This document shows, piece by piece, positions 1 to 6,192 of a stretch of 6,906 nt of DNA. A model generated the notes under the pieces. That model made no database searches and had not been told where the DNA came from. It was given only the letters and a program-made list of their open reading frames with translations. The stretch's first letter is position 1. Each line of letters begins with the position of its first letter. The stretch is from Gammaproteobacteria bacterium (GTDB lineage Bacteria; Pseudomonadota; Gammaproteobacteria; Chromatiales; Chromatiaceae), in the NCBI GenBank assembly GCA_024277555.1, contig JAJRUY010000143.1, positions 1-6,906 on the forward strand. The letters are read 5' to 3'. Position numbers and translations under genes: made by a program.

Positions 1-28
1 GCCCGCATTTCTCACCGGGCGTACTGCA

Positions 29-224
29 CTAACCGGAGCCGAAAAACCCGTCATAGAAACCAATGGGAAAGCACAATGCCAGCGCCTGCACTGGCGGCAG
101 CCCCGCCCATAGCAGGGCTGGCAGGGTCAACAGCCCACCGCCTCCAGCAATTGCATCCACCAAGCCCGGCGATGGCGGCAACAGCCATGAGAAAAAACAG
201 CAGCCCGGTAGTGATGGATTCCAT
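29..224 (-). pseudogene. TSUP-family (TauE/SafE, YfcA-like) permease relic
   Basis: This is a decayed sulfite-exporter/TSUP membrane permease, a family of anion transporters of about 250 residues in the inner membrane. From ATG at 224 the first frame gives a hydrophobic start (MESITTGLLFFLMAVAAIAG). Near the CCC at 165-167 the reading must shift by one base; the other frame then gives the family signature LVDAIAGGGGLLTLPALL followed by GLPPVQALA. An intact gene would continue with ATNKL and several helices. Here the sequence jumps within about 65-80 to the second TSUP signature, IGFYDGFFG, normally some 100 residues further on, and ends at a TAG (29-31) straight after FFGSG, where the family usually has FFGPGTG. 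So there is one frameshift (one extra base), one in-frame internal deletion, and a premature stop or loss of the C-terminal half. The remainder may continue left of the window. It is divergent from the yadG operon. Motif recognition is from memory; the frameshift alone could be a sequencing error, the deletion hardly. Confidence 0.82.
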
Positions 225-280
225 GGTGCTTTCGTTGGACAATAGGCGGATATTTTTTTTGCGTGGTGACAAACCCTAAC
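225..280. other. Short divergent intergenic gap upstream of the yadG operon
   Basis: This gap lies between the TSUP relic start and the chosen yadG ATG. It contains a run of eight T (253-260) and a TTGGAC at 235-240, but no pair of -35 and -10 boxes at proper spacing on either strand, so I do not call a promoter. Whatever drives the four-gene operon must lie here or inside the relic. Confidence 0.5.
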
Positions 281-1213
281 ATGAGCAAGGCGGTAAAACT
301 CCGGCAATTGAAGAAAACCTATGCCAATGGTACCCAAGCGCTGAAGGGTATTGATCTGGATGTGGAACAGGGGGATTTTTTTGCCCTGCTGGGGCCCAAT
401 GGCGCGGGTAAATCCACGGCCATCGGCATTCTCAGTTCTCTGGTGCGCAAGACTTCAGGGAAGGTAGAGGTGTTTGGCGCGGATCTGGACATTGATCCCG
501 AGAGCGTCAAAAGCCGCATCGGGCTGGTGCCCCAGGAGTTCAACTTCAACCAGTTCGAGCCGGTGGAGGAAATCGTCATCAACCAGGCCGGATTTTACGG
601 CATTCCCCGCAGGCAGGCGGTTGTCAGAGCCCGCAGCGTACTCAAGACTCTGGATCTGTGGGACAGGCGCCGGGCGCAGGCGCGTAGCCTGTCCGGGGGC
701 ATGAAGCGCCGCCTGATGATTGCCCGCGCCCTGGTGCATGAACCCAGCCTGATGATTCTGGATGAGCCTACGGCGGGGGTGGACATCGAGATCCGCCGCA
801 GCATGTGGAGCTTCATGCAGGAGATCAACCGGGCGGGCACGACCATTATCCTCACCACTCATTATCTGGAAGAGGCGGAGAATCTGTGCCGCAATATCGC
901 CATTATTGATTGTGGTTATATCGTGGAGAACAGCAGCATGAAGGATTTGCTGCACCGCCTGCACCGTCAGGCCTTTATTCTCAGCCTGCGTGAGCCGCTG
1001 AATGCATTGCCCGAAAATGCGCCCTTCGGCCTGAAGCCGGTGGATGAGTACAGCCTGGAAGCGGTGCTGGAACAGGATCAAAGCCTGAACCAGCTATTCG
1101 ATTGGCTGAATGCCCGGGGTATGGTGGTACTGAGCATGCGCAACAAGCAAAACCGCCTGGAGCAGTTTTTCATGGATCGTGTGCAGCAACGCCAGTGCGG
1201 GGTGGAGACATGA
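281..1213 (+). CDS. yadG: ABC transporter ATP-binding protein, YadG-like
   Basis: This is the ATPase subunit of an ABC-2 type exporter, a cytoplasmic 310-residue protein that powers the permease encoded next. All nucleotide-binding motifs are present in order: Walker A GPNGAGKST (38-46), Q-loop Gln85 in LVPQEFNFN, signature LSGGM (137-141), Walker B LMILDEP (157-163), D-loop AGVD (165-168) and switch His194 in LTTHYLEEAE. The C-terminal stretch with LSMRNKQNRLEQFF (284-297) is the pattern I know from E. coli YadG, and length agrees (about 308 there). The substrate of YadGH is not established. ATG at 281 is chosen because the protein then begins as YadG does, a few residues before the conserved LKKTY; an in-frame GTG at 263 would add six residues, and neither start has a good ribosome binding site. 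The stop overlaps the yadH start by 4 bases (ATGA, 1210-1213). It is the first gene of the operon. Confidence 0.95.
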   Translation: MSKAVKLRQLKKTYANGTQALKGIDLDVEQGDFFALLGPNGAGKSTAIGILSSLVRKTSGKVEVFGADLDIDPESVKSRIGLVPQEFNFNQFEPVEEIVINQAGFYGIPRRQAVVRARSVLKTLDLWDRRRAQARSLSGGMKRRLMIARALVHEPSLMILDEPTAGVDIEIRRSMWSFMQEINRAGTTIILTTHYLEEAENLCRNIAIIDCGYIVENSSMKDLLHRLHRQAFILSLREPLNALPENAPFGLKPVDEYSLEAVLEQDQSLNQLFDWLNARGMVVLSMRNKQNRLEQFFMDRVQQRQCGVET

Positions 1214-1986
1214 GCCGGGTACGCCGCTATCGTATCGCTTTTATTACCATTGTGGTGAGGGAGATCCTGCGCTTCAGCCGCATCTGGGTGCAGACGATTC
1301 TGCCGCCGGCAATCACCACGGCGCTGTATTTCATCATCTTCGGCACCCTCATTGGTGATCGTATCGGGGAGATGGATGGCTATCGCTACAAGGATTTCAT
1401 CGTGCCGGGGCTGATTCTGATGGCGGTAATCACTCACAGCTACGCCAATGTGGTTTCCAGCTTCTACCACAGCAAATATCAGCATCATGTGGAAGAGCTG
1501 CTGGTTGCCCCGGTGCCGAACTGGATCATCCTGTTGGGCTATGTCACCGGCGGTGTGGCCAGAGGCCTGGTGGTGGGTGTGGTAGTGACCCTGGTGGCGT
1601 TTTTCTTCACCGATCTGCATATTGTTAATTATCCCCTGACCCTGCTGGTGGTGGTGCTAACGTCCATACTCTTTGCCACCGGCGGCTTTATCAATGCGAT
1701 TTTTGCCAACAGTTTTGATGACATATCGGTTATTCCCGTATTTGTGCTGACGCCGCTGACCTATCTGGGAGGCGTGTTCTACTCCATCGATTTGCTGCCG
1801 CAGTTCTGGCAGGATGTGTCCTTGGCGAATCCCGTCTTGTACATGATCAATGCCTTTCGCTACGGGATGCTGGGGGTGGCGGACATCCATCCCGGCATCG
1901 CCCTGGCGCTGATCGCAGGCTTTGTGCTGCTGCTGGGTGCGGTGGCGCTGTGGCTGCTGAAAAAAGGCGTGGGCATCAAGAGCTGA
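1210..1986 (+). CDS. yadH: ABC-2 type transporter permease, YadH-like
   Basis: This is the inner-membrane subunit that pairs with the preceding ATPase to form an ABC-2 exporter. It has 258 residues (E. coli YadH about 256). About six hydrophobic segments are visible, near residues 27-48, 62-82, 107-133, 141-166, 174-194 and 229-250. The ABC-2 permease signature region lies at about 180-222: TPLTYLGGVFYSIDLLP, then LANPVLYMINAFRYG. The soluble stretch between helices 2 and 3 holds HHVEELLVAPVP, the conserved coupling-helix region of this family. ATG at 1210 is preferred over an upstream in-frame ATG at 1102 because it gives the family N-terminus and has a GGAG (1203-1206) just upstream; the longer reading lies inside yadG. 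The start overlaps the yadG stop by 4 bases, and the stop shares one base with the next start (TGATG, 1984-1988), so translation is probably coupled. The exported substrate is unknown; the assignment as YadG partner is firm. Confidence 0.95.
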   Translation: MSRVRRYRIAFITIVVREILRFSRIWVQTILPPAITTALYFIIFGTLIGDRIGEMDGYRYKDFIVPGLILMAVITHSYANVVSSFYHSKYQHHVEELLVAPVPNWIILLGYVTGGVARGLVVGVVVTLVAFFFTDLHIVNYPLTLLVVVLTSILFATGGFINAIFANSFDDISVIPVFVLTPLTYLGGVFYSIDLLPQFWQDVSLANPVLYMINAFRYGMLGVADIHPGIALALIAGFVLLLGAVALWLLKKGVGIKS

Positions 1987-3233
1987 TGGACAGAAAGACG
2001 CGCATCAGCTGGGCGCTGTATGACTGGGCGAACTCCGCATTCGCCACCACCGTGATGGCGGGGTTTTTTCCGGTGTTTTTCAAGGAATACTGGGCCAGTG
2101 ATCTGTCTGCTACGGACAGCACTTTCTGGCTGGGGCTGGGTAACTCCGTCGCCAGTGTGCTGATGGTGCTGTTTGCGCCCCTGATCGGCGCCCTGGCTGA
2201 CCAGGGGGGAAGCAAGAAACGCTTGCTGCTGCTGTTCGCCTTTGTTGGCGCCCTCATGACTTCCAGCCTGTTTCTGGTATCTGCCGGCATGTGGCAGGTG
2301 GCGCTGGCATTCTATGCCCTGGGTATCATCGGCTTTTCCGGCAGTATTGTTCCCTATGATGCCTTGCTGGTGGATGTGGCGGAGGAAAGGAATCTGGACA
2401 AGGTCTCTGCCCTGGGATATGCCTTCGGTTATCTGGGCGGAGGGCTGCTCTTCGCTGTCAATGTATTGATGGTGCTCAAGCCGGGGCTGTTCGGGCTGGC
2501 GGATGCAGGGCAGGCGGTGCGTATTTCCTTCTTGATGGTAGGGCTATGGTGGGCGGCGTTTTCCATCCCCCTGATACTGTTCGTGCATGAACGAAACCCC
2601 CGCCCGGCCAGCAGGCACATTCTTCGCAGCGCCATGAGGGAAATCGTGGAAAATCTGCGGGAGGTTCGCCGTTTCCGCATGGTGGCGCTGTTTTTGTTGA
2701 GCTACTGGTTGTATATAGACGGCGTGGACACCATTGTGCGCATGGCGGTGGACTATGGGCTGGCTATTGGCCTCGAATCATCGGGGCTGCTTACTGCGCT
2801 GCTCATTACGCAGTTTGTGGGCTTTCCGGCGGCGCTGCTGTTCGGGCATATCGGTGCAAGGCATGGCCCGAAAAAGGGGATCATGATTGCGCTGGTCGCC
2901 TATATCCTGATCGTACTCTGGGCCTGGCGCATGCAGTCCATGTGGGAATTCTATGCCCTGGCGGTGGCAATCGGCCTGGTTCAGGGCGGCATTCAGTCCC
3001 TTAGCCGCTCCCTGTATGCGCGACTGATTCCCCCGGATCGGGCGGGCATGTTCTTTGGCGTCTACAACATGCTTGGTAAATTTGCCGCAGTGATCGGCCC
3101 GTTACTGGTTGGTGGGGTAACTGTACTGAGTGGAGACTCGAGAATGGGTATACTGTCGATACTGATACTGTTTGTCGCGGGTTTTATGGTGTTGCAGCGA
3201 GTTGATCCACACGCAAAAGGAGAATTGAAATGA
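1986..3233 (+). CDS. MFS transporter of the UMF1 (Atg22-like) type
   Basis: This is a 415-residue polytopic inner-membrane carrier with about 12 hydrophobic segments. The N-terminus ISWALYDWANSAFATTV (8-24) is the hallmark of the UMF1/Atg22-like branch of the major facilitator superfamily. Between helices 2 and 3 is the motif-A-like loop GALADQGGSKKR (68-79). The C-terminal half has GGIQSLSRSLYARLIPP (334-350) and FFGVYNMLGKFAAVIGP (356-372), also typical of this branch. A charged central loop of about 35 residues (200-235) separates the two six-helix bundles. Fungal Atg22 exports amino acids from vacuoles; the substrates of bacterial members are not known, so only 'transporter' is justified. 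ATG at 1986 is chosen because it matches the family start; an in-frame ATG at 1950 lies within yadH. It shares one base with the yadH stop and overlaps the AsmA gene by 4 bases, so it sits in the middle of a translationally coupled operon. No defects seen. Confidence 0.88.
   Translation: MDRKTRISWALYDWANSAFATTVMAGFFPVFFKEYWASDLSATDSTFWLGLGNSVASVLMVLFAPLIGALADQGGSKKRLLLLFAFVGALMTSSLFLVSAGMWQVALAFYALGIIGFSGSIVPYDALLVDVAEERNLDKVSALGYAFGYLGGGLLFAVNVLMVLKPGLFGLADAGQAVRISFLMVGLWWAAFSIPLILFVHERNPRPASRHILRSAMREIVENLREVRRFRMVALFLLSYWLYIDGVDTIVRMAVDYGLAIGLESSGLLTALLITQFVGFPAALLFGHIGARHGPKKGIMIALVAYILIVLWAWRMQSMWEFYALAVAIGLVQGGIQSLSRSLYARLIPPDRAGMFFGVYNMLGKFAAVIGPLLVGGVTVLSGDSRMGILSILILFVAGFMVLQRVDPHAKGELK
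3217..3222 (+). promoter_or_regulatory. Strong ribosome binding site for the AsmA gene
   Basis: AAGGAG ends seven bases before the ATG at 3230 and lies inside the last codons of the upstream MFS gene. It is the best Shine-Dalgarno sequence of the operon and fixes the AsmA start, suggesting that this gene is translated well on its own as well as by coupling. Confidence 0.85.
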
Positions 3234-5326
3234 AGTTGCTCAAATGGTTTTTCGGCCTGGTTTCCGGTCTGATTTTTCTGGCTGTCGTTGCAGTGGTGGT
3301 GGCAACCCTGGTTGTGGATGAAAACATGGTGAAGGGGAAAATCAGCACCCAGTTTGAAAGCACTACAGGGCAGACCCTGAACATCAATGGCCCGTTGAAC
3401 TGGTCGGTATTTCCCTGGGTGGGAATCAAGCTGGCGGATGTGCAGATTGGCAGTGCCCCCGGCTTTGGCGATGAACCACTGGCGACGGTGCAGAAACTGG
3501 ATGTAAAGGTCGGTATCATGCCGCTGCTGGAGAAGAAAGTCGCGGTAGATACCATCGTCTTGAAGGGAGTACGCCTGAACCTGCGCAAGAACAAGGATGG
3601 TAGAACCAACTGGGAAGGCCTGGCCGCGGCCGGTGAAGGCAAGGAGAAAGAAGCAGTGCCGGAATTGAAGGCCGGCAGTGAGGATCAATCCCGGCCCGGC
3701 GATTTTGAGATCCAGATCAAGGGCATCGAATTGGAGGATGTCAGCCTGCAATTTGCCGATGAGCAGGAAGGCGTCAACGTCAAACTGGATGATCTGGCGG
3801 TGAAGGTGGGCGAGCTGGTTCCTGAAAAGCCGGTGCCCCTGCGCGTGAGCTTCAAGCTGGAAAACACCAGGCCCGTGATGAAGCTGGATTTTACCATGTC
3901 TACAGACATGACCTTCTCAAAGGACTATCAACGCCTGGATCTGGCAGCCCTGGCGGTTGAGCTGAATGCAGCGGGAGAGGGTTTGCCCACCCAGGGCGTG
4001 AAGCTGGCTCTGGCGGCGGATGTACGCCTGGACAACAAACAGGGAGCGTTGGCGATCAGCGATCTTTCTGTTTCGGGTCTGAATGTGGACATCACGGGTG
4101 ATTTGAGCGTTACGGAGCTGAATGCCAAGCCAAAAGTTGAGGCCAAACTTGCCCTGCAAAACACTAATCTGAAAGAGCTGCTGGAAATAGCGGGTGTAAG
4201 CATAGTCACGGCAGACCCCAAGGCACTGACCCGGGTTTCCGGAAATATTCATGTGGTGCAGCAGGGTGGGGTGCTGACGGCAAAGCCTGTTTCCATCAAG
4301 CTGGATGATTCCAGCCTGGACGGGGAACTGAGGATACTCACCTTTGATGGCCCAGTGGTGCGAGCCAACTTCAAGCTCGATGCCATTGATCTGGATCGCT
4401 ACCTGCCACCAAAACCTGAAGGGGAGGAAGTTCCGGGCAAGGAACCGGAGCAAGCCGCCACAGCAGCGGAAAAACCGGATTTTACCGCCTTGCGCAAACT
4501 TGATCTTGAAGCCGGATTTTCCGTGGGAAACCTGAAGATCAATGGGCTGAAGATGGAGAATATCATCCTGAAGGTGAAATCACGCAAGGGCGTGCTGACC
4601 ATGGATCCCATCAGTGCCGCCCTGTATGAAGGAAAATTTCAGGGCAGTATAAAGCTCGATGTGCGCAAGGACAGTCCGCGCTTCAGCGCCAAAAAGACCC
4701 TCAGCGGCATTCAGATCGAACCTCTGCTGAATGATCTCACAGGCAAGGCGCAGCTGAGTGGCGTGGGTGATATCAAGGTCGATATCAGTGGCATGGGGCT
4801 GGACGAAGCTACCATCAAACGCAACCTGAATGGCAACTTCTCCATCCACTTCCGCGACGGTGCATACATCGGTTTCAATCTGGCTCAGGCAATTCGCAAG
4901 GCTACCGGGCAGGCTACATCCGACGCGCCGCAGAAAACCGATTTTGCCGAACTCAAGGGTAGTGGCGTGATCAACAACGGTGTGGTGAAGAACGACGACC
5001 TGTATTTGGCTTCACCTGTGTTACGGGTGACGGGCAAGGGAAAAGTAGATCTGGTCAAGAACCAGGTGAACTATCTGCTCACCACCAAGGTGGTGGGGTC
5101 TCTGGAAGGGCAGGGAGGTTCGGACAAGCTCAAGGGCGTTGCCATTCCCGTGCGCATCAAGGGCGATCTGAACAATCCTTCACCATCGGTGGATCTGGAG
5201 GCGGCGCTGAAGGCCAATGCCGAGCACAAGCTGGAAGAAAAGAAGCAGGAGCTGATGGACAAGGCGGGAGAGAAGCTCAAGGACAAGCTGGGTGAGGGGG
5301 CGCTGAAAGGTCTGTTTGGCCGATGA
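3230..5326 (+). CDS. AsmA family protein
   Basis: This 698-residue protein is anchored in the inner membrane by one N-terminal helix (about 7-29) with a very short cytoplasmic end (MKLLKW), the rest being periplasmic. AsmA-family proteins (AsmA, TamB, YhdP relatives) are associated with outer-membrane assembly and glycerophospholipid movement between the membranes. Family marks include GQTLNINGPLNWSVFPWVGI (47-66), then ADVQIGSAPGF, a PLL...V..I.L.GVRLNLRKNKDGRTNWE stretch (98-129), repeated amphipathic beta strands through the middle, and the AsmA-like C-terminal region around LNGNFSIHFRDGAYIGFNLA (533-552), followed by GSGVINNGVVKNDDLYLASP (577-596). A Pro/Glu/Ala-rich linker (393-416) divides it in two. 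The last 45 residues are a charged Lys/Glu helix. ATG at 3230 has AAGGAG seven bases upstream and overlaps the MFS stop by 4 bases. It is the last gene of the operon. I give no symbol because several AsmA paralogues exist per genome. Confidence 0.92.
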   Translation: MKLLKWFFGLVSGLIFLAVVAVVVATLVVDENMVKGKISTQFESTTGQTLNINGPLNWSVFPWVGIKLADVQIGSAPGFGDEPLATVQKLDVKVGIMPLLEKKVAVDTIVLKGVRLNLRKNKDGRTNWEGLAAAGEGKEKEAVPELKAGSEDQSRPGDFEIQIKGIELEDVSLQFADEQEGVNVKLDDLAVKVGELVPEKPVPLRVSFKLENTRPVMKLDFTMSTDMTFSKDYQRLDLAALAVELNAAGEGLPTQGVKLALAADVRLDNKQGALAISDLSVSGLNVDITGDLSVTELNAKPKVEAKLALQNTNLKELLEIAGVSIVTADPKALTRVSGNIHVVQQGGVLTAKPVSIKLDDSSLDGELRILTFDGPVVRANFKLDAIDLDRYLPPKPEGEEVPGKEPEQAATAAEKPDFTALRKLDLEAGFSVGNLKINGLKMENIILKVKSRKGVLTMDPISAALYEGKFQGSIKLDVRKDSPRFSAKKTLSGIQIEPLLNDLTGKAQLSGVGDIKVDISGMGLDEATIKRNLNGNFSIHFRDGAYIGFNLAQAIRKATGQATSDAPQKTDFAELKGSGVINNGVVKNDDLYLASPVLRVTGKGKVDLVKNQVNYLLTTKVVGSLEGQGGSDKLKGVAIPVRIKGDLNNPSPSVDLEAALKANAEHKLEEKKQELMDKAGEKLKDKLGEGALKGLFGR

Positions 5327-5340
5327 GGGCCGAGCCGGAA

Positions 5341-6114
5341 TCAGTAATGCAATTGTGACAAGGGATCCTGGCGGTAATACGCAGCAAACTGCCCGTAGAC
5401 TTCGCCGCAGTGCAGCTTCAGTATGCCCGGTGCGGTAAAAAAATATTCGCTGAGAACGGCGAAAAACTCCGCCGGGCTGGTGGCGGCGTAGGGATTGATG
5501 CAGTGCTCGCCCTTTTCCAGCTGCCGCAGCAGATGCTCATATGCCTGGCTGAGGGTGCTGGTCCATTCTTCGATGGGCATGTCGGGGTGCAGGGGCGGCA
5601 TACCGTTGACCCGCCCGTTCAGTGCGTCCAGCTTGTGCGCAAATTCATGGATGATGACATGGCTGCCGGGGTGGTGTTTATAGCTGTCCCGCACCACATC
5701 CGCCCAGGAAAGAATCAGGGGCCCGTTTTGCCAGGATTCCCCGCTCAGGGGTGACGCCTGCTGGTGAGAGACGCCGTATTCATCGGTGACTGTGCGTTCC
5801 ACCCTGAAGGCATCAGGGTATACGATGAGTTCTTTCCATCCATCGAAGCTGTCTGGGTCAAGTTCCAGGGCGATCAGGCAGGCCTGGCTGGCAATCACCG
5901 CTTTCATTTCCAGGGTCATTTCCAGCCCCTGTACCCCGTGTATGGCTTTTTCCTGCAGCAGCAATGTAGTGGACTTGCGCAGCTCCACAGCCTGCCGTGT
6001 ACTCAGTTTATGCAGCAAATACAGCTCCCTGCGCAGTTTTCGCCACAGATGGTCAGGCAGGCCGTGACGGCGCAATGTGCGTGAAACGAGAAAACGCTGT
6101 ATACGGGAAAGCAT
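5341..6114 (-). CDS. mtfA: Zinc-dependent peptidase, MtfA (Mlc titration factor A) family
   Basis: This is a soluble cytoplasmic metallopeptidase of 257 residues (E. coli MtfA about 265). The zinc site is intact: HEFAH (156-160) followed by KLDALNG, with the third ligand Glu216 in PAEFFAVLSEYFF (214-226). Other family landmarks are VQGLEMT (61-67), the WKELIVYPDAF strand (93-103), and GESWQNGPLILSWADV (125-140). In E. coli the protein binds and inactivates Mlc, the repressor of the glucose phosphotransferase gene ptsG, and has Mlc-stimulated peptidase activity; whether Mlc exists in this organism cannot be seen here. ATG at 6114 is the only ATG giving a complete N-terminus; its ribosome binding site is weak. 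It is convergent with the AsmA gene (14 bases between stops) and divergent from the oleate hydratase gene. A TATAAT box stands upstream. No damage seen; the N-terminal 50 residues are Arg/Leu-rich and the least conserved part. Confidence 0.93.
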   Translation of the reverse strand: MLSRIQRFLVSRTLRRHGLPDHLWRKLRRELYLLHKLSTRQAVELRKSTTLLLQEKAIHGVQGLEMTLEMKAVIASQACLIALELDPDSFDGWKELIVYPDAFRVERTVTDEYGVSHQQASPLSGESWQNGPLILSWADVVRDSYKHHPGSHVIIHEFAHKLDALNGRVNGMPPLHPDMPIEEWTSTLSQAYEHLLRQLEKGEHCINPYAATSPAEFFAVLSEYFFTAPGILKLHCGEVYGQFAAYYRQDPLSQLHY

Positions 6115-6127
6115 GGCCAGGACTGGG

Positions 6128-6155
6128 TTGCCGGGGGGAATTGATGCATTATACG
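6128..6155 (+). promoter_or_regulatory. Weak candidate promoter for the oleate hydratase gene
   Basis: TTGCCG (6128-6133) and TATACG (6150-6155) each match four of six consensus bases and are separated by 16 bases. The -10 candidate overlaps the opposing mtfA TATAAT. A chance match is quite possible. Confidence 0.25.
6148..6153 (-). promoter_or_regulatory. Candidate -10 box for mtfA
   Basis: Read on the minus strand the bases are TATAAT, a perfect sigma-70 type -10 element. A transcript starting about seven bases further would have a leader near 27 nucleotides before the mtfA ATG. No good -35 is visible at 16-18 bases (the best is CTGTTC or ACTGTT), and the TG two bases before the box is one base off an extended -10. 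It is a consensus match, not proof of a promoter. Confidence 0.4.
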
Positions 6156-6178
6156 CAGGTTATCTGAACGAACAGTAC

Positions 6179-6183
6179 AGGAG
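6179..6183 (+). promoter_or_regulatory. Ribosome binding site of the oleate hydratase gene
   Basis: AGGAG lies nine bases before the ATG at 6193, a normal spacing. It decides the start codon and shows that this protein truly has a short N-terminus, with only about ten residues before the FAD-binding strand. Confidence 0.8.
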
Positions 6184-6192
6184 TACGCAGAA

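Noticed and set aside
1..20. Inverted repeat GCCCG/CGGGC with a 10-base loop
   Set aside because: A five-base stem at the very window edge with no T run visible; it could be a terminator for the relic gene but cannot be judged.
235..256. TTGGAC and TATTTT as a promoter for yadG
   Set aside because: The spacer is only about 10 bases and each box is a poor match, so it is not supportable.
455..1081. Minus-strand open frame of 208 codons opposite yadG
   Set aside because: It is entirely antisense to a gene with all ABC motifs, has no recognisable family, and is the open frame expected from the codon bias of a GC-rich gene.
1078..1620. Minus-strand open frame of 180 codons opposite the yadG/yadH junction
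   Set aside because: His/Gln-rich product without family features, antisense to two well-supported genes.
3062..3751. Minus-strand open frame of 229 codons opposite the MFS/AsmA junction
   Set aside because: Antisense to conserved coding sequence on both sides of the junction; no domain and no ribosome binding site seen.
5318..5332. GGCC-loop-GGCC at the end of the AsmA gene as a terminator
   Set aside because: Only four pairs, no following T tract, and the stem overlaps the last codons.
5410..6084. Plus-strand open frames opposite mtfA
   Set aside because: They are complements of the intact zinc peptidase with its HEFAH site and have no features of their own.
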